Positions 34,875-48,088 are shown, numbered from the stretch's first letter. The stretch: DNA of 64,000 nt from Actinomadura rayongensis (GCF_009831215.1 NZ_WUTW01000001.1:62001-126000), one strand, 5' to 3'. Notes: generated from the sequence alone by a model not told the origin. Translations and numbers: made by a program.

Positions 34875-35617
34875 CGTCGGAGAACCCGGAGCAGAAGGCC
34901 GAGCAGGCCGCCGACCGGCTGCCCGCGCAGAGCCCCGAGGAGCGCCGCGAGCAGCCCGTCGTGCGGACGGGCATGTTCGGCGCGAGGACGACCGGGGACA
35001 CCTCAGGCTACGGACGGCTCGTCGTCCGGCAGCGGCCGAAGGCGCACGCCGAGCGTCCCTACGGCGGCCCGGACGGCGCGGCCGAGCCCGGCCCGTTCGA
35101 CGCCGTCGCCGACGCGCTGGCGGCGGCGCTGCCCGACTTCGGCGCGGCCGTCGAGCGCGTCGTGGTGGACCGGGGCGAGCTGACGTTCCACCTCCGGCGC
35201 GAGCACCTGAAGGCGGTGGCGCGCGAGATGCGCGACCGTCCGGACCTGCGGTTCGAGCTGTGCAGCGGCGTGTCGGGCGTGCACTTCCCCGAGGACGAGG
35301 GCGCCGAGCTGCACGCCGTCTACCACCTGCTGTCGATCACCCACAACCGCCGGGTGCGGCTGGAGGTGACGTGCCCCGACGCGGACCCCCACGTCCCGTC
35401 GCTGGTGGACGTCTACCCCACGAACAACTGGCACGAGCGCGAGACCTACGACTTCTTCGGGATCGTGTTCGACGGCCACCCGGCGCTCACCCGCATCGAG
35501 ATGCCGGACGACTGGGTGGGCCACCCGCAGCGCAAGGACTATCCGCTCGGCGGGATCCCCGTCGAGTACCGCGGCGCGGAGATCCCCCCGCCGGATGAGC
35601 GGAGGTCTTACGTATGA
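34871..35617 (+). CDS. nuoC: NADH-quinone oxidoreductase subunit C
   Basis: A 248-aa 30-kDa-type subunit. The family signature region is [28 protein letters not shown], and the C-terminus carries the [13 protein letters not shown] segment. The first ~90 residues are an actinobacterial extension rich in Glu, Ala and Pro. The ATG overlaps the nuoB stop by four bases, and its own stop overlaps nuoD as ATGA. Confidence 0.96.
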   Translation: MTSENPEQKAEQAADRLPAQSPEERREQPVVRTGMFGARTTGDTSGYGRLVVRQRPKAHAERPYGGPDGAAEPGPFDAVADALAAALPDFGAAVERVVVDRGELTFHLRREHLKAVAREMRDRPDLRFELCSGVSGVHFPEDEGAELHAVYHLLSITHNRRVRLEVTCPDADPHVPSLVDVYPTNNWHERETYDFFGIVFDGHPALTRIEMPDDWVGHPQRKDYPLGGIPVEYRGAEIPPPDERRSYV

Positions 35618-36960
35618 GTTCCACGAAGTACACCGAATACGACGCGTACGCCGCCGACGAGGCGGCCGAGGGGCGCGTGTTCGACGTCAACGGCCAGGAC
35701 TGGGACCGGGTCGTCGCGGGCGCGGAGGACGGCTCCGACGAGCGCCTCGTCGTCAACATGGGCCCGCAGCACCCGTCCACGCACGGGGTGCTGCGGCTGG
35801 TGCTGACGCTGGACGGCGAGACCGTCAACGACTGCCGGGTGGGCATCGGGTACCTGCACACCGGCATCGAGAAGAACATGGAGTTCCGCACCTGGACGCA
35901 GGGCGTGACGTTCTGCACCCGCATGGACTACCTCGCCCCGCTGTTCAACGAGACGGCGTACTGCCTGGGCGTGGAGAAGCTGCTCGGGGTCACCGACCAG
36001 GTGCCGGAGCGGGCGCAGATCATCCGCGTGATGATGATGGAGCTCAACCGCATCTCCTCCCACCTGGTCGCGATCGCCACGTTCGGCCTGGAACTGGGCG
36101 CGACGACGGTCATGCTCAACGGGTTCATCGAGCGCGAGTACACCCTCGACCTGTTCGAGGAGATCTCGGGGCTGCGCATGAACATGGCGTACGTGCGCCC
36201 GGGCGGCGTTGCCCAGGACCTGCCGAGCGGCGCGCTCGGGAAGGTCCGCGAGTACCTGGACCGGATGCCGAAGCGCATCAAGGCGCTCCGCAAGCTGATG
36301 GACGAGAACCCCGTCTTCCTGGCCCGGACCAGGGACGTCGCGTACCTCGACCTTACCGGGTGCATGGCGCTCGGGATCACCGGCCCCGTCCTGCGCGCGA
36401 CCGGCCTCCCGTGGGACCTGCGCAAGTCGCAGCCGTACTGCGGGTACGAGACCTACGACTTCGACGTCCCGACGCAGGAGTCGGCCGACGTGTACGGCCG
36501 CTACCTGGTGCGGATGGCCGAGATGGAGGAGTCGCTGAAGATCGTCGAGCAGTGCGTGGAGCGGCTGCGGACGGTCCAGGGCCCGGTGATGATCGAGGAC
36601 AAGAAGATCGGCTGGCCCGCCAAGCTCGCGATCGGCGTCGACGGCATGGGCAACTCGCCCCGGCACATCGCGCACATCATGGGCACGTCGATGGAAGCGC
36701 TGATCCACCACTTCAAGCTGGTGACCGAGGGCTTCCGGGTGCCGGCCGGGCAGGCGTACGCGGCGATCGAGTCGCCGCGCGGCGAACTCGGCGTCCATGT
36801 GGTGAGCGACGGCGGGACGCGGCCGTACCGGGTCCACTTCCGCGACCCGTCGTTCACGAACCTTCAGGCGACGCCCGCGATGGCCGAGGGCGGCATGATC
36901 GCCGACGTCATCGCCGCGGTCGCCTCGATCGACCCGGTGATGGGGGGAGTGGACCGATGA
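35614..36960 (+). CDS. nuoD: NADH-quinone oxidoreductase subunit D
   Basis: A 448-aa 49-kDa subunit forming most of the quinone-binding cavity with NuoB. Landmarks are [35 protein letters not shown] and, at the C-terminus, [18 protein letters not shown]. It is related to the large subunit of NiFe hydrogenases but lacks the metal cysteines, as expected. ATG overlap with nuoC. Confidence 0.97.
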   Translation: MSSTKYTEYDAYAADEAAEGRVFDVNGQDWDRVVAGAEDGSDERLVVNMGPQHPSTHGVLRLVLTLDGETVNDCRVGIGYLHTGIEKNMEFRTWTQGVTFCTRMDYLAPLFNETAYCLGVEKLLGVTDQVPERAQIIRVMMMELNRISSHLVAIATFGLELGATTVMLNGFIEREYTLDLFEEISGLRMNMAYVRPGGVAQDLPSGALGKVREYLDRMPKRIKALRKLMDENPVFLARTRDVAYLDLTGCMALGITGPVLRATGLPWDLRKSQPYCGYETYDFDVPTQESADVYGRYLVRMAEMEESLKIVEQCVERLRTVQGPVMIEDKKIGWPAKLAIGVDGMGNSPRHIAHIMGTSMEALIHHFKLVTEGFRVPAGQAYAAIESPRGELGVHVVSDGGTRPYRVHFRDPSFTNLQATPAMAEGGMIADVIAAVASIDPVMGGVDR

Positions 36961-37826
36961 CCGAGCACCTGGGGCCGCCGGTCGGCGAGGAGCCGGGCCA
37001 GCACCACGGCGAGCCGATGCAGCTCGAACCGCCCTACGGCGGGACGGCGCCGTACGACCTGGAGACCCGCGAGGCGCTGGAGCGGGACGCCAAGGAGATC
37101 ATCGCCCGCTACCCGAAGGCGCGGTCGGCGCTGCTGCCGATGCTGCACCTCGTCCAGTCGGTGGACGGGCACATCACCCAGCGCGGCATCGACCTGTGCG
37201 CGGACCTGCTCGGCATCACGGCCGCGCAGGTGACGGGCGTGGCGACGTTCTACACGCAGTACAAGCGCAAGCCGGTCGGGGAGTACCACGTCGGCGTCTG
37301 CATCAACACGCTGTGCGCGGTGATGGGCGGCGACCAGATCTGGGCGGAGCTGAGCGAGCACGTCGGCGTCGGCCATGACGAGGCGACGCCGGACGGCACC
37401 GTCTCGCTGGAGCGCATCGAGTGCAACGCCGCCTGCGACTTCGCGCCGGTCATGACGGTGAACTGGGAGTTCTTCGACGACATGACGCCGGAGAAGGCCA
37501 AGGCGCTGGTGGACGACCTGCGCGCGGGCCGGGAGGTCGCGCCGTCGCGCGGGCCTGGCCGGGTCTGCACGTGGAAGGAGGCGTCGCGGGTGCTCGCGGG
37601 CTTCCCCGACGGCCGGGCGCACGAGGGCGTCCAGGCCGGGCCGCAGTCGCTGCGGGGGCTGGAGGTCGCGCGCGACAACGGCTGGGCGGCGCCGCCCGTC
37701 CCGGCCGGTCCGGTGGACGCCGAGCCGCCGACGCCCGGCGAGGTCACCGACCCGCCGCCGAACGAGCCCGGCAAGCCCATCGGCGGCTCGGTGAAGCCGG
37801 GGAGCCAGGAGGGACGCAACCAGTGA
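36957..37826 (+). CDS. nuoE: NADH-quinone oxidoreductase subunit E
   Basis: A 289-aa 24-kDa-type subunit with the N1a [2Fe-2S] ligands Cys115, Cys120, Cys156 and Cys160 ([23 protein letters not shown]). The last ~90 residues (from about [13 protein letters not shown], ending in PPPNEPGKP) are a long proline-rich tail common in actinomycete NuoE. Start and stop both overlap neighbouring genes. Confidence 0.96.
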   Translation: MTEHLGPPVGEEPGQHHGEPMQLEPPYGGTAPYDLETREALERDAKEIIARYPKARSALLPMLHLVQSVDGHITQRGIDLCADLLGITAAQVTGVATFYTQYKRKPVGEYHVGVCINTLCAVMGGDQIWAELSEHVGVGHDEATPDGTVSLERIECNAACDFAPVMTVNWEFFDDMTPEKAKALVDDLRAGREVAPSRGPGRVCTWKEASRVLAGFPDGRAHEGVQAGPQSLRGLEVARDNGWAAPPVPAGPVDAEPPTPGEVTDPPPNEPGKPIGGSVKPGSQEGRNQ

Positions 37827-39121
37827 CCACGCTGACTCCCATCCTCACGAAGAACTGGAACCAGCCGGACTCGTTCACCCGCGCCGGGTACGAGCGGGAG
37901 GGCGGTTACCAGGCGCTGCGCAGGGCGCTGACGCTGGAGCCGGACGCGATCGTCCAGGCCGTCAAGGACTCGGGCCTGCGCGGACGCGGCGGCGCCGGGT
38001 TCCCGACCGGCATGAAGTGGGGCTTCCTGCCGCCGAGCAGCCCGAACCCGCGCTACCTCGTGGTGAACGCCGACGAGTCCGAGCCGGGGACGTGCAAGGA
38101 CATCCCGCTGATGCTGGCGAACCCGCACGTCCTGGTCGAGGGCGTGATCATCAGCGCCTACGCGATCAAGTCGAACCACGCGTTCATCTACGTGCGCGGC
38201 GAGGTCCTGCACGTGATCCGCCGGTTGCAGCGCGCGGTCGCCGAAGCCTACGAGGCCGGTTACATCGGCACGAACATCCTCGGGTCGGGCTACGACCTGG
38301 AGCTGGTCGTCCACACCGGCGCCGGGGCGTACATCTGCGGCGAGGAGACGGCGCTGCTCGACTCGCTGGAGGGATTCCGCGGACAACCCAGGCTCAAGCC
38401 CCCCTTCCCGGCGGTGGCGGGCCTGTACGGCGGGCCCACCGTCATCAACAACGTCGAGTCGATCGCGTCGGTTCCCTCGATCGTCGCCAACGGCGCGGAC
38501 TGGTTCGCGTCGATGGGGACGGAGAAGTCGCAGGGCTTCGGGATCTTCTCGCTGTCGGGGCACGTCACGCGGCCCGGCCAGTACGAGGCGCCGCTCGGGA
38601 TCACGCTGCGGGAGCTGCTGGCGATGGCGGGCGGCGTCCGGGACGGGCACCGGCTGAAGTTCTGGACGCCCGGCGGGTCGTCCACGCCGCTGTTCACCGA
38701 CGAGCACCTGGACGTCCCGCTGGACTTCGAGTCCGTCGGCGCGGCCGGGTCGATGCTCGGCACCCGCGCGCTCCAGATCTTCGACGAGACCGTCTGCGTC
38801 GTCCGCGCGGTGCTGCGGTGGTCGGAGTTCTACGCGCACGAGTCGTGCGGGAAGTGCACGCCGTGCCGCGAGGGCACCTACTGGTACAAGCAGATGCTCA
38901 AGCGGCTGGAGGCCGGGCAGGGGTCCGAGGACGACCTCGACACCCTGCTCGACCTGTCCGACAACATCCTCGGCCGGTCGTTCTGCGCCCTCGGCGACGG
39001 CGCGACGAGCCCGGTGGTCTCGTCCATCAAGCTGTTCCGGGACGAGTACATCGCGCACTTCGAGCAGGGCGGCTGCCCGTTCGACCCGGCCAAGTCCACG
39101 CTCTGGGCAGGTAACCGATGA
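37823..39121 (+). CDS. nuoF: NADH-quinone oxidoreductase subunit F
   Basis: A 432-aa subunit that takes the hydride from NADH onto FMN and passes electrons to the N3 cluster. The NADH/FMN region [18 protein letters not shown] and [12 protein letters not shown] is followed by the [4Fe-4S] motif [12 protein letters not shown] (about residues 340-351) and a later cysteine in [12 protein letters not shown] 37823 overlaps the nuoE stop. Confidence 0.97.
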   Translation: MTTLTPILTKNWNQPDSFTRAGYEREGGYQALRRALTLEPDAIVQAVKDSGLRGRGGAGFPTGMKWGFLPPSSPNPRYLVVNADESEPGTCKDIPLMLANPHVLVEGVIISAYAIKSNHAFIYVRGEVLHVIRRLQRAVAEAYEAGYIGTNILGSGYDLELVVHTGAGAYICGEETALLDSLEGFRGQPRLKPPFPAVAGLYGGPTVINNVESIASVPSIVANGADWFASMGTEKSQGFGIFSLSGHVTRPGQYEAPLGITLRELLAMAGGVRDGHRLKFWTPGGSSTPLFTDEHLDVPLDFESVGAAGSMLGTRALQIFDETVCVVRAVLRWSEFYAHESCGKCTPCREGTYWYKQMLKRLEAGQGSEDDLDTLLDLSDNILGRSFCALGDGATSPVVSSIKLFRDEYIAHFEQGGCPFDPAKSTLWAGNR

Positions 39122-41553
39122 CTGTCACCAACTCTGATCGCGCGGTCGAGGCCGTGGAGATGGTGTCCTGCACCATCGACGGGTTCGAGATCGAGGTGCC
39201 GAAGGGCACGCTGATCATCCGGGCGGCCGAGCTGCTCGGCATCCAGATCCCCCGGTTCTGCGACCACCCGCTGCTCGACCCGGTCGGCGCGTGCCGCCAG
39301 TGCCTGGTCGAGATCCCGGACGCGGGCAACGGGCGCGGCATGCCGAAGCCGCAGGCGTCCTGCACGACGGCCGTCATGCCGGGCATGGTGGTGAAGACGC
39401 AGCTCACCTCGGCCGTCGCCGACAAGGCGCAGCACGGCGTGATGGAGCTGCTGCTGATCAACCACCCGCTGGACTGCCCGATCTGCGACAAGGGCGGCGA
39501 GTGCCCGCTGCAGAACCAGGCGATGTCCAACGGGCGCGGCGAGTCCCGGTTCGTCGAGGCCAAGCGGACGTTCCCCAAGCCGATCCCGCTGTCGCCGCAG
39601 GTCCTGCTGGACCGCGAGCGCTGCATCCAGTGCGCGCGCTGCACGCGGTTCTCCGACCAGATCGCCGGGGACGCGTTCATCGACCTGTTCGAGCGCGGCG
39701 CCAAGGAGCAGGTCGGCGCGGCCGAGGACAAGCCGTTCCAGTCCTACTTCTCCGGCAACACGGTCCAGATCTGCCCGGTCGGCGCGCTGACCGGCGCGGC
39801 GTACCGGTTCCGGTCGCGGCCGTTCGACCTGGTCTCGACGCCGAGCGCGTGCGAGCACTGCGCGTCCGGCTGCGCGCTGCGCACCGACCACCGGCGCGGG
39901 AAGGTCACGCGGCGGCTGGCGGGCGACGACCCGCGCGTGAACGAGGAGTGGAACTGCGACAAGGGCCGGTGGGCGTTCACCTACCAGACCCGTCCGGAGC
40001 GGCTGACGCATCCGCTCGTCCGCAACGAGCGCGGTGAGCTGGAGGTCGCGTCCTGGCCGGAGGCGCTGGAGATCGCGGCGCGCGGGCTCGCGGCGGGGCG
40101 CGGCCGGGCCGGGGTCCTGACGGGCGGACGCGTCACGCTCGAAGACGCCTACGCGTACTCCAAGTTCGCCCGGATCGCGCTCGGCACCAACGACGTGGAC
40201 TTCCGGGCGCGTCCGCACTCGGCGGAGGAGACGGCGTTCCTCGCCTCGTCGGTGGCGGGCCGTCCGATCGAGGTCTCCTACGACGACCTGGAGAAGGCGC
40301 CGGTCGTGCTGCTCGCCGGGTTCGAGCCGGAGGAGGAGTCCCCGATCGTCTTCCTGCGGCTGCGCAAGGCGTTCCGCAAGCACGGCCTGAAGGTGTTCGC
40401 GGTGGCGCCGTTCGCGACGCGCGGGCTGGCGAAGGTCGGCGGGACGCTCGTTCCGGCCGTCCCGGGCGGGGAGGCCGAGGTGCTCGGCGGGCTCGCCGAC
40501 CGGGCCGAGATCCGCGACCTGCTGGCCGAGCCCGGCGCGGTGATCCTCGCCGGGGAGCGGCTGGCGGCGAGCCCCGGCGCGCTGTCCACGGTGGCGCGGC
40601 TCGCCGCGATCACCGGCGCGCGGACGGCCTGGGTGCCGCGCCGCGCGGGCGAGCGCGGGGCGCTGGAGGCGGGCGCGCTGCCCGGCCTGCTGCCGATCGG
40701 CCGGCCGGTCGCCGATCCCGCCGCCCGCGCCGAGGTCGCGCGGGTGTGGGGCGTGGCGGCCCTGCCGGACGCGCCGGGCCGCGACGCGAACGCGATCGTC
40801 GCCGAGGCGGCGGCGGGCGGGCTCGGCGCGCTGCTGGTCGGCGGGGTGGACCCCTACGACCTGCCGGACCCGGACGCCGTCCTCGCCGCGCTGGACGCGA
40901 CGCCGTTCGTCGTCAGCCTGGAGCAGCGGCCGAGCGCCGTCACCGACCGCGCCGACGTCGTGCTGCCGGTCGCGGCGGTCGCGGAGAAGGCGGGCACGTT
41001 CGTGGACTGGGAGGGCCGGGGACGGTCCTTCGACACGGTCCTGCGCCAGTCCGGACGGCTGTCGGACCTGCGGGTGCTGGACGCGCTCGCCGGGGAGATG
41101 GACGTCCACCTGGGCCTGCCCGGACCCGAGGCCGCCCGCCGCGAGCTGGCCGAACTCGGCGCCTACCGGGGCGACCGGCCCGAGCCGCCGAACGTCGGGG
41201 CGCGGATCGTCCCGCAGCCCGCGGCCGGCGAGGCGGTCGTCGCGACGTGGCGGCTGCTGCTGGACCGGGGCCGCCTCCAGGACGGCGAGCCGTACCTCGC
41301 GGGCACCGCCAAGCCCGCCGTCGCCCGCCTCTCGGCCGCCACCGCCGCCGAGATCGGCGCGGGTTCCGGCACGGGCGCCGCCGTCACCGTCACCGGCCCG
41401 CGCGGCGCGGTGACGCTCCCGCTGGAGATCACCCCGGACCTGCCCGACCGGGTGGTGTGGCTCCCGACGAACTCGGCGGACTGCGTCCTGCACAGGGACG
41501 TGGGGGCGACCGCCGCAAGCGTGGTCACGATCTCCTCGGGAGGCTCGGCATGA
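39118..41553 (+). CDS. nuoG: NADH-quinone oxidoreductase subunit G
   Basis: An 811-aa subunit with an N-terminal iron-sulfur part and a C-terminal molybdopterin-oxidoreductase-like part (from about residue 300) that has lost the cofactor in this family. Cluster ligands seen: Cys48, 59, 62, 82 for [2Fe-2S]; His115, Cys119, 122, 128 for the histidine-ligated cluster; Cys168, 171, 174 and a cysteine near 218 for the next; CEHCASGC for an extra cluster. It relays electrons from NuoF toward NuoI. ATGA overlap with nuoF. Confidence 0.97.
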   Translation: MTVTNSDRAVEAVEMVSCTIDGFEIEVPKGTLIIRAAELLGIQIPRFCDHPLLDPVGACRQCLVEIPDAGNGRGMPKPQASCTTAVMPGMVVKTQLTSAVADKAQHGVMELLLINHPLDCPICDKGGECPLQNQAMSNGRGESRFVEAKRTFPKPIPLSPQVLLDRERCIQCARCTRFSDQIAGDAFIDLFERGAKEQVGAAEDKPFQSYFSGNTVQICPVGALTGAAYRFRSRPFDLVSTPSACEHCASGCALRTDHRRGKVTRRLAGDDPRVNEEWNCDKGRWAFTYQTRPERLTHPLVRNERGELEVASWPEALEIAARGLAAGRGRAGVLTGGRVTLEDAYAYSKFARIALGTNDVDFRARPHSAEETAFLASSVAGRPIEVSYDDLEKAPVVLLAGFEPEEESPIVFLRLRKAFRKHGLKVFAVAPFATRGLAKVGGTLVPAVPGGEAEVLGGLADRAEIRDLLAEPGAVILAGERLAASPGALSTVARLAAITGARTAWVPRRAGERGALEAGALPGLLPIGRPVADPAARAEVARVWGVAALPDAPGRDANAIVAEAAAGGLGALLVGGVDPYDLPDPDAVLAALDATPFVVSLEQRPSAVTDRADVVLPVAAVAEKAGTFVDWEGRGRSFDTVLRQSGRLSDLRVLDALAGEMDVHLGLPGPEAARRELAELGAYRGDRPEPPNVGARIVPQPAAGEAVVATWRLLLDRGRLQDGEPYLAGTAKPAVARLSAATAAEIGAGSGTGAAVTVTGPRGAVTLPLEITPDLPDRVVWLPTNSADCVLHRDVGATAASVVTISSGGSA

Positions 41554-42887
41554 GCGTGTTGGCGGAGGCGGCGCTGGACAGGGCGCCGGACCCGACGCTG
41601 CCCGGCTTCGGGCACGACCCGTGGTGGCTGATCGGCGGCAAGGTCCTCGCGATCTTCGTGTTCCTGGTGCTGACGGTCCTGCTGTCGATGTGGGTCGAGC
41701 GCCGCGTCATCGGCCGGATGCAGCTGCGCGTCGGCCCCAACAGGGCCGGGCCGTTCGGCCTGCTCCAGGGGCTCGCGGACGGCGTCAAGCTGGCGCTGAA
41801 GGAGGACATCGTCCCGCGCGGCGTGGACAAGGTGGTGTTCGTCCTCGCGCCGATCATGTCGGCCGTCCCGGCGTTCGTGTCGTTCATCATCATCCCGTTC
41901 GGGCCGACGGTGTCGGTGTTCGGGCACCACATGGCGCTGCAGGGCACGGACCTGCCGGTCGCGGTGCTGCTCGTCCTCGCGATGTCCTCGATGGGCGTCT
42001 ACGGGATCGTGCTCGCCGGCTGGTCGTCGATGTCGCCCTACTCGCTGCTCGGCGGGCTCCGCTCGTCCGCACAGGTGATCTCCTACGAGATCGCGATGGG
42101 GCTGTCGTTCGTCGCGGTGTTCCTGTTCGCCGGGACGATGTCGACCAGCGGGATCGTCGCCGCGCAGCACGACCGCTGGTTCGCGGTGCTGCTGCTGCCG
42201 TCGTTCGTCATCTACGTCATCACGATGATGGGCGAGTCCAACCGCATCCCGTTCGACCTCCCCGAGGGCGAGGGCGAACTGGTCGGCGGGTTCCACACCG
42301 AGTACTCGTCGCTGAAGTTCGCGATGTTCTTCCTCGCCGAGTACATCAACCTCGCCACCCTGTCCGCGCTCGCCACCACGCTGTTCCTCGGCGGCTGGCG
42401 CGCGCCCGCCCCGATCTCCACCGTGTGGGCCGGGGCGAACACCGGGTGGTGGCCGGTGCTGTGGTTCCTCGTCAAGCTGTGGCTGTTCATCTTCTTCTTC
42501 ATCTGGCTGCGCGGCTCGCTGCCCCGCGTCCGCTACGACCAGCTCATGAAGCTCGGCTGGAAGGTCCTCATGCCGATCTCCATCGGCTGGATCCTCATCG
42601 TCGCGACGGTGAAGGCGCTGCAGAACGAGGGCCGCGACATCCGGACGATCCTGCTGTACGCGGTGGGCGTCGCGGTCGTGGTCCTCGTGCTCTCGCTGCT
42701 GTGGGACGCGCTGCGCGGCCGGTCCGACGGGAGCGACGAGGACACCGCGGAGAGTCCGCAGGCGCCGCCGGACGCGGGCGGGTTCCCCGTCCCGCCGCTC
42801 GACGCGCCGCACTACCACGGCCGCCCCGGACCGTCCGGCCGGGGGACCGCAACCGCTCGTGAGGAGGTCGGCAGTGGGCTTCACTGA
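41550..42887 (+). CDS. nuoH: NADH-quinone oxidoreductase subunit H
   Basis: A 445-aa membrane subunit with about eight transmembrane helices at the join of membrane and peripheral arms. Landmarks are [34 protein letters not shown], the quinone-site loop [26 protein letters not shown] and [16 protein letters not shown]. The C-terminal ~60 residues are a hydrophilic tail. The start overlaps nuoG and the end overlaps nuoI by 14 bases. Confidence 0.97.
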   Translation: MSVLAEAALDRAPDPTLPGFGHDPWWLIGGKVLAIFVFLVLTVLLSMWVERRVIGRMQLRVGPNRAGPFGLLQGLADGVKLALKEDIVPRGVDKVVFVLAPIMSAVPAFVSFIIIPFGPTVSVFGHHMALQGTDLPVAVLLVLAMSSMGVYGIVLAGWSSMSPYSLLGGLRSSAQVISYEIAMGLSFVAVFLFAGTMSTSGIVAAQHDRWFAVLLLPSFVIYVITMMGESNRIPFDLPEGEGELVGGFHTEYSSLKFAMFFLAEYINLATLSALATTLFLGGWRAPAPISTVWAGANTGWWPVLWFLVKLWLFIFFFIWLRGSLPRVRYDQLMKLGWKVLMPISIGWILIVATVKALQNEGRDIRTILLYAVGVAVVVLVLSLLWDALRGRSDGSDEDTAESPQAPPDAGGFPVPPLDAPHYHGRPGPSGRGTATAREEVGSGLH

Positions 42888-43407
42888 CTTCCTGAACCCC
42901 GTGAAGGGGTTCGGGGTCTCGTTCCACCAGATGTTCACCAAAAGCGAGACCGTCCAGTACCCCGAGGTGAAGAAGCCGACCGCGCCGCGCTTCCACGGCC
43001 GCCACCAGCTCAACCGCTGGCCGGACGGCCTGGAGAAGTGCGTCGGCTGTGAACTGTGCGCGTGGGCGTGCCCCGCGGACGCGATCTTCGTGGAGGGGGC
43101 CGACAACACCGAGGACGAGCGCTACTCCCCGGGCGAGCGGTACGGCCGCGTCTACCAGATCAACTACCTGCGCTGCATCCTGTGCGGGCTGTGCATCGAG
43201 GCGTGCCCGACGCGGGCGCTGACGATGACCAACGAGTACGAACTGGCCGACGACAGCCGCGAGAGCCTGATCTACACCAAGGACATGCTCCTCGCGCCGC
43301 TGCGCGAGGGCATGGAGACGCCGCCGCACGCCATGCGGCTCGGCTCCACCGAGGAGGACTACTACCGGCTCGGCCTCCAGCCCGACGAGGGCGGTGAGGC
43401 CCGGTGA
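42874..43407 (+). CDS. nuoI: NADH-quinone oxidoreductase subunit I
   Basis: A 177-aa ferredoxin-like subunit carrying two [4Fe-4S] clusters. Ligands are Cys56, 59, 62, 66 ([13 protein letters not shown]) and Cys101, 104, 107, 111 ([13 protein letters not shown]). The start GTG 42874 follows GAGGAGGTC and matches the family N-terminus [16 protein letters not shown]; the longer reading from 42859 would begin inside the ribosome binding site. Confidence 0.97.
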   Translation: MGFTDFLNPVKGFGVSFHQMFTKSETVQYPEVKKPTAPRFHGRHQLNRWPDGLEKCVGCELCAWACPADAIFVEGADNTEDERYSPGERYGRVYQINYLRCILCGLCIEACPTRALTMTNEYELADDSRESLIYTKDMLLAPLREGMETPPHAMRLGSTEEDYYRLGLQPDEGGEAR

Positions 43408-44285
43408 GCGCCCAGATTCTCGCGGGCCACGTCGCGGACGCGCAGTCGGGGGAGCCGTTCTTCTTCTGGCTGCTCGCGATCGTGTCCACGCTGGCCGCGC
43501 TCGGGATGATCTTCATGCGGCGGGCCGTGCACTCGGCGCTGCTGCTGGCCGTCGTGATGCTCTGCCTCGCCGCGCTGTACGCGATCGAAGGGGCGCCGTT
43601 CCTGGCGTTCGTGCAGGTCATCGTGTACACCGGCGCGGTGCTGATGCTGTTCCTGTTCGTGCTGATGCTCGTCGGCGTCACGTCCACCGACTCGCTGGTG
43701 GAGACGATCCGGGGACAGCGGTTGTGGGCGGCGATCGCGGCGATCGGGTTCGTCGTCCTGCTGGCCGCCGGGCTCGGCAACGCGGCCGTCGGGGACGCGG
43801 CGGGCCTGGCCCGCGCCAACGCCGACGGCAACGTCCTCGGCCTGGCCCGGCTGCTGTTCACCCGCTATGTGTTCGCCTTCGAGGCGACGAGCGCGCTGCT
43901 CATCACCGCCGCGCTCGGCGCGATGGTCCTCGCGCACCGCGAGCGGACGACCCCGAAGCCGACGCAGCGCGAACTGTCGCAGCGCCGGTTCCTGTCCGGC
44001 CGCGACCCCGGGCCGCTGCCGATCTCGGGCACCTACGCCCGGCACAACGCGGTCGACATGCCCGCGCTGCTGCCGGACGGCACCCCGTCGGAGCTGTCGG
44101 TCAGCCCCGTCCTCACCGCCCGCGCCGACACGGCCGAGCGCCACCCCGACCTCGACGGCCTCTCCGAGCGGGAGGCCGTCGCGACGGACGTGGAGGCCGT
44201 CCGGCAGTCCACCGCCGAGGCCCACGGCGCCGGCGAGGGCTCGCGCCAGGTCTACCGCGGCACCGACACGGAAGGAACCGCATGA
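43404..44285 (+). CDS. nuoJ: NADH-quinone oxidoreductase subunit J
   Basis: A 293-aa membrane subunit with five transmembrane helices in the first ~180 residues ([23 protein letters not shown] is the conserved third-helix area). About 110 C-terminal residues form a hydrophilic tail rich in Arg, Glu and Pro ([19 protein letters not shown]), longer than in E. coli but usual in actinomycetes. GTGA overlap with nuoI. Confidence 0.96.
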   Translation: MSAQILAGHVADAQSGEPFFFWLLAIVSTLAALGMIFMRRAVHSALLLAVVMLCLAALYAIEGAPFLAFVQVIVYTGAVLMLFLFVLMLVGVTSTDSLVETIRGQRLWAAIAAIGFVVLLAAGLGNAAVGDAAGLARANADGNVLGLARLLFTRYVFAFEATSALLITAALGAMVLAHRERTTPKPTQRELSQRRFLSGRDPGPLPISGTYARHNAVDMPALLPDGTPSELSVSPVLTARADTAERHPDLDGLSEREAVATDVEAVRQSTAEAHGAGEGSRQVYRGTDTEGTA

Positions 44286-44581
44286 GTCCGGGTCACTACC
44301 TTGCGCTGTCGGCGGTGCTGTTCACGATCGGCGGGCTCGGCGTGCTCGTCCGCCGCAACGCGATCGTGCTGTTCATGTGCGTCGAGCTGATGCTCAACGC
44401 CACGAACCTCGCGTTCGTCACCTTCGCTCGGATGCACGGCAACCTCGACGGCCAGATCATCGCGTTCTTCGTGATGGTCGTGGCGGCGGCCGAGGTCGTG
44501 GTGGGCCTGGCGATCCTCATGACCATCTTCCGGACGCGCAGGTCCTCGTCGGTCGACGACGCGAACCTGCTGAAGTACTGA
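44282..44581 (+). CDS. nuoK: NADH-quinone oxidoreductase subunit K
   Basis: A 99-aa subunit with three transmembrane helices. The glutamates used in proton translocation sit in [16 protein letters not shown] and [16 protein letters not shown] 44282 overlaps the nuoJ stop. Length is exactly typical. Confidence 0.97.
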   Translation: MSPGHYLALSAVLFTIGGLGVLVRRNAIVLFMCVELMLNATNLAFVTFARMHGNLDGQIIAFFVMVVAAAEVVVGLAILMTIFRTRRSSSVDDANLLKY

Positions 44582-44591
44582 GAGGCCAGGG

Positions 44592-46502
44592 ATGAAAGCG
44601 GAAGGCGTCCAGGCCGCTGCCTGGCTCCTCATCGCCCTGCCCCTCGCCGGGTCGGCGCTGCTGCTGCTCGGCGGGCGCCGGACCGACAAGTGGGGGCACT
44701 GGCTCGGCACGTTCGCGACGGTCGCGTCGTTCGGGGTGGGCGTCGCGGCGCTCGTCCAGATGCTCGGCTACGACGCGGAGGAACGGCACCGCACGCTGCA
44801 CCTGTGGGAGCTGTTCCGCGCGGGCGGGATCAAGGTGGACGCGGACCTGCTGGTGGACCCGCTGTCCATCAGCTTCGTCCTGCTGATCACCGGCGTCGGG
44901 TCGCTGATCCACGTCTACTCCATCGGCTACATGGAGCACGACCCGGACCGGCGGCGGTTCTTCGCCTACCTCAACCTGTTCGTCGCGGCGATGCTGCTGC
45001 TCGTCCTCGGCGACAACTACGTGATCATGTTCATGGGCTGGGAGGGCGTGGGTCTCGCGTCCTACCTGCTCATCGGGTTCTGGCAGCACAAGCCGACCGC
45101 CGCGACGGCCGCGAAGAAGGCGTTCGTGGTGAACCGCGTCGGCGACTTCGGGCTCCTCATCGCGATCTTCCTGATGTTCGGGACGTTCGGGACGGTCGGG
45201 TTCGACCAGATCCTCGGCACCGGCGGCGAGCACCACGGCCTGGCCGCGCAGCTCTCCACCGGCACCGCGACGGCGATGGGGCTGCTGCTGCTCGTCGGCG
45301 CGTGCGGCAAGTCCGCGCAGCTCCCGCTCCAGTCCTGGCTGCTGGACGCGATGGAGGGCCCGACGCCGGTCTCGGCGCTCATCCACGCCGCGACGATGGT
45401 GACGGCGGGCGTGTACCTGATCGTCCGGTCCGGGCCGATCTTCGAGATGTCGGAGACGGCGCGGCTGGTCGTGACGATCGTCGGCGCGGCCACGCTGATC
45501 GCCGGTGCGATCATCGGTACCGGCAAGGACGACATCAAGAAGGCCCTCGCCGGGTCCACGATGTCGCAGATCGGCTACATGACCCTGGCGGCCGGGCTCG
45601 GGAGACCGGGCTACGTGTTCGCCATCGCGCACCTCATCGCGCACGGCTTCTTCAAGGCGGGCCTGTTCCTCGGCGCCGGATCGGTCATGCACGGCATGAA
45701 CGACGACGTGAACATGCGCCACTACGGCGGCCTGTTCAAGAAGATGTCGATCACCGGCGCGACGTTCGGGCTCGGCTACTTCGCGATCATCGGCGTGCCG
45801 GGCCTGTCCGGCTGGTTCACCAAGGACGGCATCATCGAGGCCGCGTACGACAAGGGCGGGACGTCCGGGGCGATCCTCGGCACGTGCGCGCTCGTCGGCG
45901 CGGGCATCACCGCGTACTACATGTCGCGCGTGATGTTCATGACGTTCTTCGGCGAGAAGCGCTGGGCGGACGGCGTCCACCCGCACGAGTCCCCGAAGAT
46001 CATGACGATCCCGCTGGTGATCCTGGCCTTCGGGTCGGTGTTCGCGGGCGGCTGGCTCGTCCTCGGCGGCTTCGGCGACTTCCTCGCCCCGGTCGTCGGC
46101 GAGTCCGAGCACGACTTCAAGGCGCTCTCGCTCGCGGGCGTCGGGACGTTCGTCCTCATGCTCGCGGGCGTCGCGCTCGCCTGGTGGCAGTACGGCGCCC
46201 GCAAGGTGCCGCGCGAGGCGCCCAAGGGCTCGTTCCTCACCGTCGCGGCCCGCCGCGACCTGTACGGCGACGCGATCAACGAGTCGCTGCTGATGCGGCC
46301 CGGCCAGTGGCTGACCCGGCTCGCGGTCTGGTTCGACGGCCGGGGCGTGGACGGGCTCGTCAACGGCATCGCGGCCGGGATCGGCGGCACGTCCGGCCGC
46401 GTCCGGCGCCTCCAGACCGGGTTCGCCCGCTCCTACGCCCTTTCCATGTATCTCGGCGCGGCCGTCATTCTGGCGGCGCTCCTGGTGGTGAACGTCACGT
46501 GA
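44592..46502 (+). CDS. nuoL: NADH-quinone oxidoreductase subunit L
   Basis: A 636-aa antiporter-like proton pump subunit with about 16 transmembrane helices. Conserved stretches are [51 protein letters not shown] and [15 protein letters not shown]; a C-terminal amphipathic lateral helix is expected near the end. It starts ten bases after nuoK and its stop overlaps nuoM. Confidence 0.97.
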   Translation: MKAEGVQAAAWLLIALPLAGSALLLLGGRRTDKWGHWLGTFATVASFGVGVAALVQMLGYDAEERHRTLHLWELFRAGGIKVDADLLVDPLSISFVLLITGVGSLIHVYSIGYMEHDPDRRRFFAYLNLFVAAMLLLVLGDNYVIMFMGWEGVGLASYLLIGFWQHKPTAATAAKKAFVVNRVGDFGLLIAIFLMFGTFGTVGFDQILGTGGEHHGLAAQLSTGTATAMGLLLLVGACGKSAQLPLQSWLLDAMEGPTPVSALIHAATMVTAGVYLIVRSGPIFEMSETARLVVTIVGAATLIAGAIIGTGKDDIKKALAGSTMSQIGYMTLAAGLGRPGYVFAIAHLIAHGFFKAGLFLGAGSVMHGMNDDVNMRHYGGLFKKMSITGATFGLGYFAIIGVPGLSGWFTKDGIIEAAYDKGGTSGAILGTCALVGAGITAYYMSRVMFMTFFGEKRWADGVHPHESPKIMTIPLVILAFGSVFAGGWLVLGGFGDFLAPVVGESEHDFKALSLAGVGTFVLMLAGVALAWWQYGARKVPREAPKGSFLTVAARRDLYGDAINESLLMRPGQWLTRLAVWFDGRGVDGLVNGIAAGIGGTSGRVRRLQTGFARSYALSMYLGAAVILAALLVVNVT

Positions 46503-48088
46503 ACGACTTTCCCTGGCTGAGCGTGCTCATCGCGCTGCCGCTCGTCGGCGCGGTCGCGGTGGCCCTGCTGCCCCGCGATCGGCCGACGCTCGCCAAGCAG
46601 GCCGCGTTCGGGATCTCGGCGGTCGTGGGGGTCCTCGCGATCGTCATGGCGACCGGGTTCGACAGCGACGGCGCGCGGTTCCAGTTCACCGAGAAGTACT
46701 GGTGGATCAAGCAGTTCGGCGTCCACTGGGCGCTCGGGGCGGACGGCATCGCGCTCACCCTGATCCTGCTGTCGGTGGCGCTCGTCCCGCTCGTCATCCT
46801 CGCGTCCTGGAGCGACGCCGAGCGGTCCGGCGGGGTGGACGGCACGGCGCCCAAGGGCTCGGTGAAGACGTACTTCGCGCTGATCCTGGCGCTGGAGGCG
46901 GCGATGATCGGCGTCTTCGCGGCGACCGACGTCTTCCTCTTCTACGTCTTCTTCGAGGCGATGCTCATCCCGGTGTACTTCATCATCGGGTTCTACGGCG
47001 GGCCGCAGCGGTCGTACGCGGCCGTGAAGTTCCTGCTGTACTCGCTGCTCGGCGGGCTGCTGATGCTCGTCGCGGTGATCTGGCTGTTCCCGCTGTCGGC
47101 CAAGCCGGTCAGCGAGGGCGGCCTCGGGCACGGGACGTTCCTGTTCACCGAGCTGAACACGATGCACGTCGACCCGACGACCGCCAAGTGGCTGTTCCTC
47201 GGCTTCTTCGTCGCGTTCGCGATCAAGGCGCCGATGGTGCCCGTCCACACCTGGCTGCCGGACGCGGCGCAGCAGTCCCCGGCCGGGGCGCTGGTGCTCA
47301 TCGTCGGCGTCCTGGACAAGGTCGGCACCTACGGGATGCTGCGGTTCTGCCTGGAGCTGTTCCCCGGCGCCGCCAAGTGGGCGACGCCGGTGGTGCTCGC
47401 GCTCGCGGTCGTCAGCGTGATCTACGGCGCGGTCCTCGCGATCGGGCAGGTGGACCTCAAGCGGCTCGTCGCCTACACGTCGGTGTCGCACTTCGGGTTC
47501 ATCGTGCTCGGCGTGTTCGCGATGACGACGGCGGGCCAGTCCGGCGCCGCGCTCTACATGATCAACCACGGGTTCGCGACCGGGGCGCTGTTCCTGCTGG
47601 TCGGGTTCATGATCGTCCGGCGGCGGTCGGCGCGGATCTCCGACTTCGGCGGCGTCCAGAAGAAGGCGCCGGTGCTCGCCGGGCTGTTCCTGGTCGCGGG
47701 CCTCGCCGGGCTGTCGATGCCGGGCCTGTCGCCGTTCGTGTCGGAGTTCATGGTGCTGGCCGGGACGTTCACCCGGCACCGCGTCCCGGCGATCATCGCG
47801 ACGTTCGGGGTCGTCCTCGCCGCGATCTACATCCTGTGGATGTACCAGCGGACGATGGGCGGGCCGGTCCGTGAGGGCAACGAGGGGATCCTCGACCTCA
47901 CGGCGCGCGAGAAGTGGGCCGTCGGGCCGATCATCGCGGTGATCATCGCGATGGGCGTCTACCCGCAGCCGGTGCTCAACATCATCAACCCGTCCGTCCA
48001 CCACACGCTGGCCCGGCTGGACCGGCCGGATCCGGCCGCGAAGATCCACGTCGCCGAAAAGGTCGCCGAGAACGGAGCCCGGCCATGA
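46499..48088 (+). CDS. nuoM: NADH-quinone oxidoreductase subunit M
   Basis: A 529-aa antiporter-like subunit with about 14 transmembrane helices. Landmarks are [44 protein letters not shown] and [22 protein letters not shown] 46499 overlaps the nuoL stop (GTGA) and the end overlaps nuoN. Confidence 0.97.
   Translation: MNDFPWLSVLIALPLVGAVAVALLPRDRPTLAKQAAFGISAVVGVLAIVMATGFDSDGARFQFTEKYWWIKQFGVHWALGADGIALTLILLSVALVPLVILASWSDAERSGGVDGTAPKGSVKTYFALILALEAAMIGVFAATDVFLFYVFFEAMLIPVYFIIGFYGGPQRSYAAVKFLLYSLLGGLLMLVAVIWLFPLSAKPVSEGGLGHGTFLFTELNTMHVDPTTAKWLFLGFFVAFAIKAPMVPVHTWLPDAAQQSPAGALVLIVGVLDKVGTYGMLRFCLELFPGAAKWATPVVLALAVVSVIYGAVLAIGQVDLKRLVAYTSVSHFGFIVLGVFAMTTAGQSGAALYMINHGFATGALFLLVGFMIVRRRSARISDFGGVQKKAPVLAGLFLVAGLAGLSMPGLSPFVSEFMVLAGTFTRHRVPAIIATFGVVLAAIYILWMYQRTMGGPVREGNEGILDLTAREKWAVGPIIAVIIAMGVYPQPVLNIINPSVHHTLARLDRPDPAAKIHVAEKVAENGARP

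Noticed and set aside
44690..46498. Long upstream extension of the nuoM frame, giving 1132 residues
   Set aside because: It overlaps nuoL entirely; the real NuoM starts at GTG 46499 with a normal N-terminus and length.
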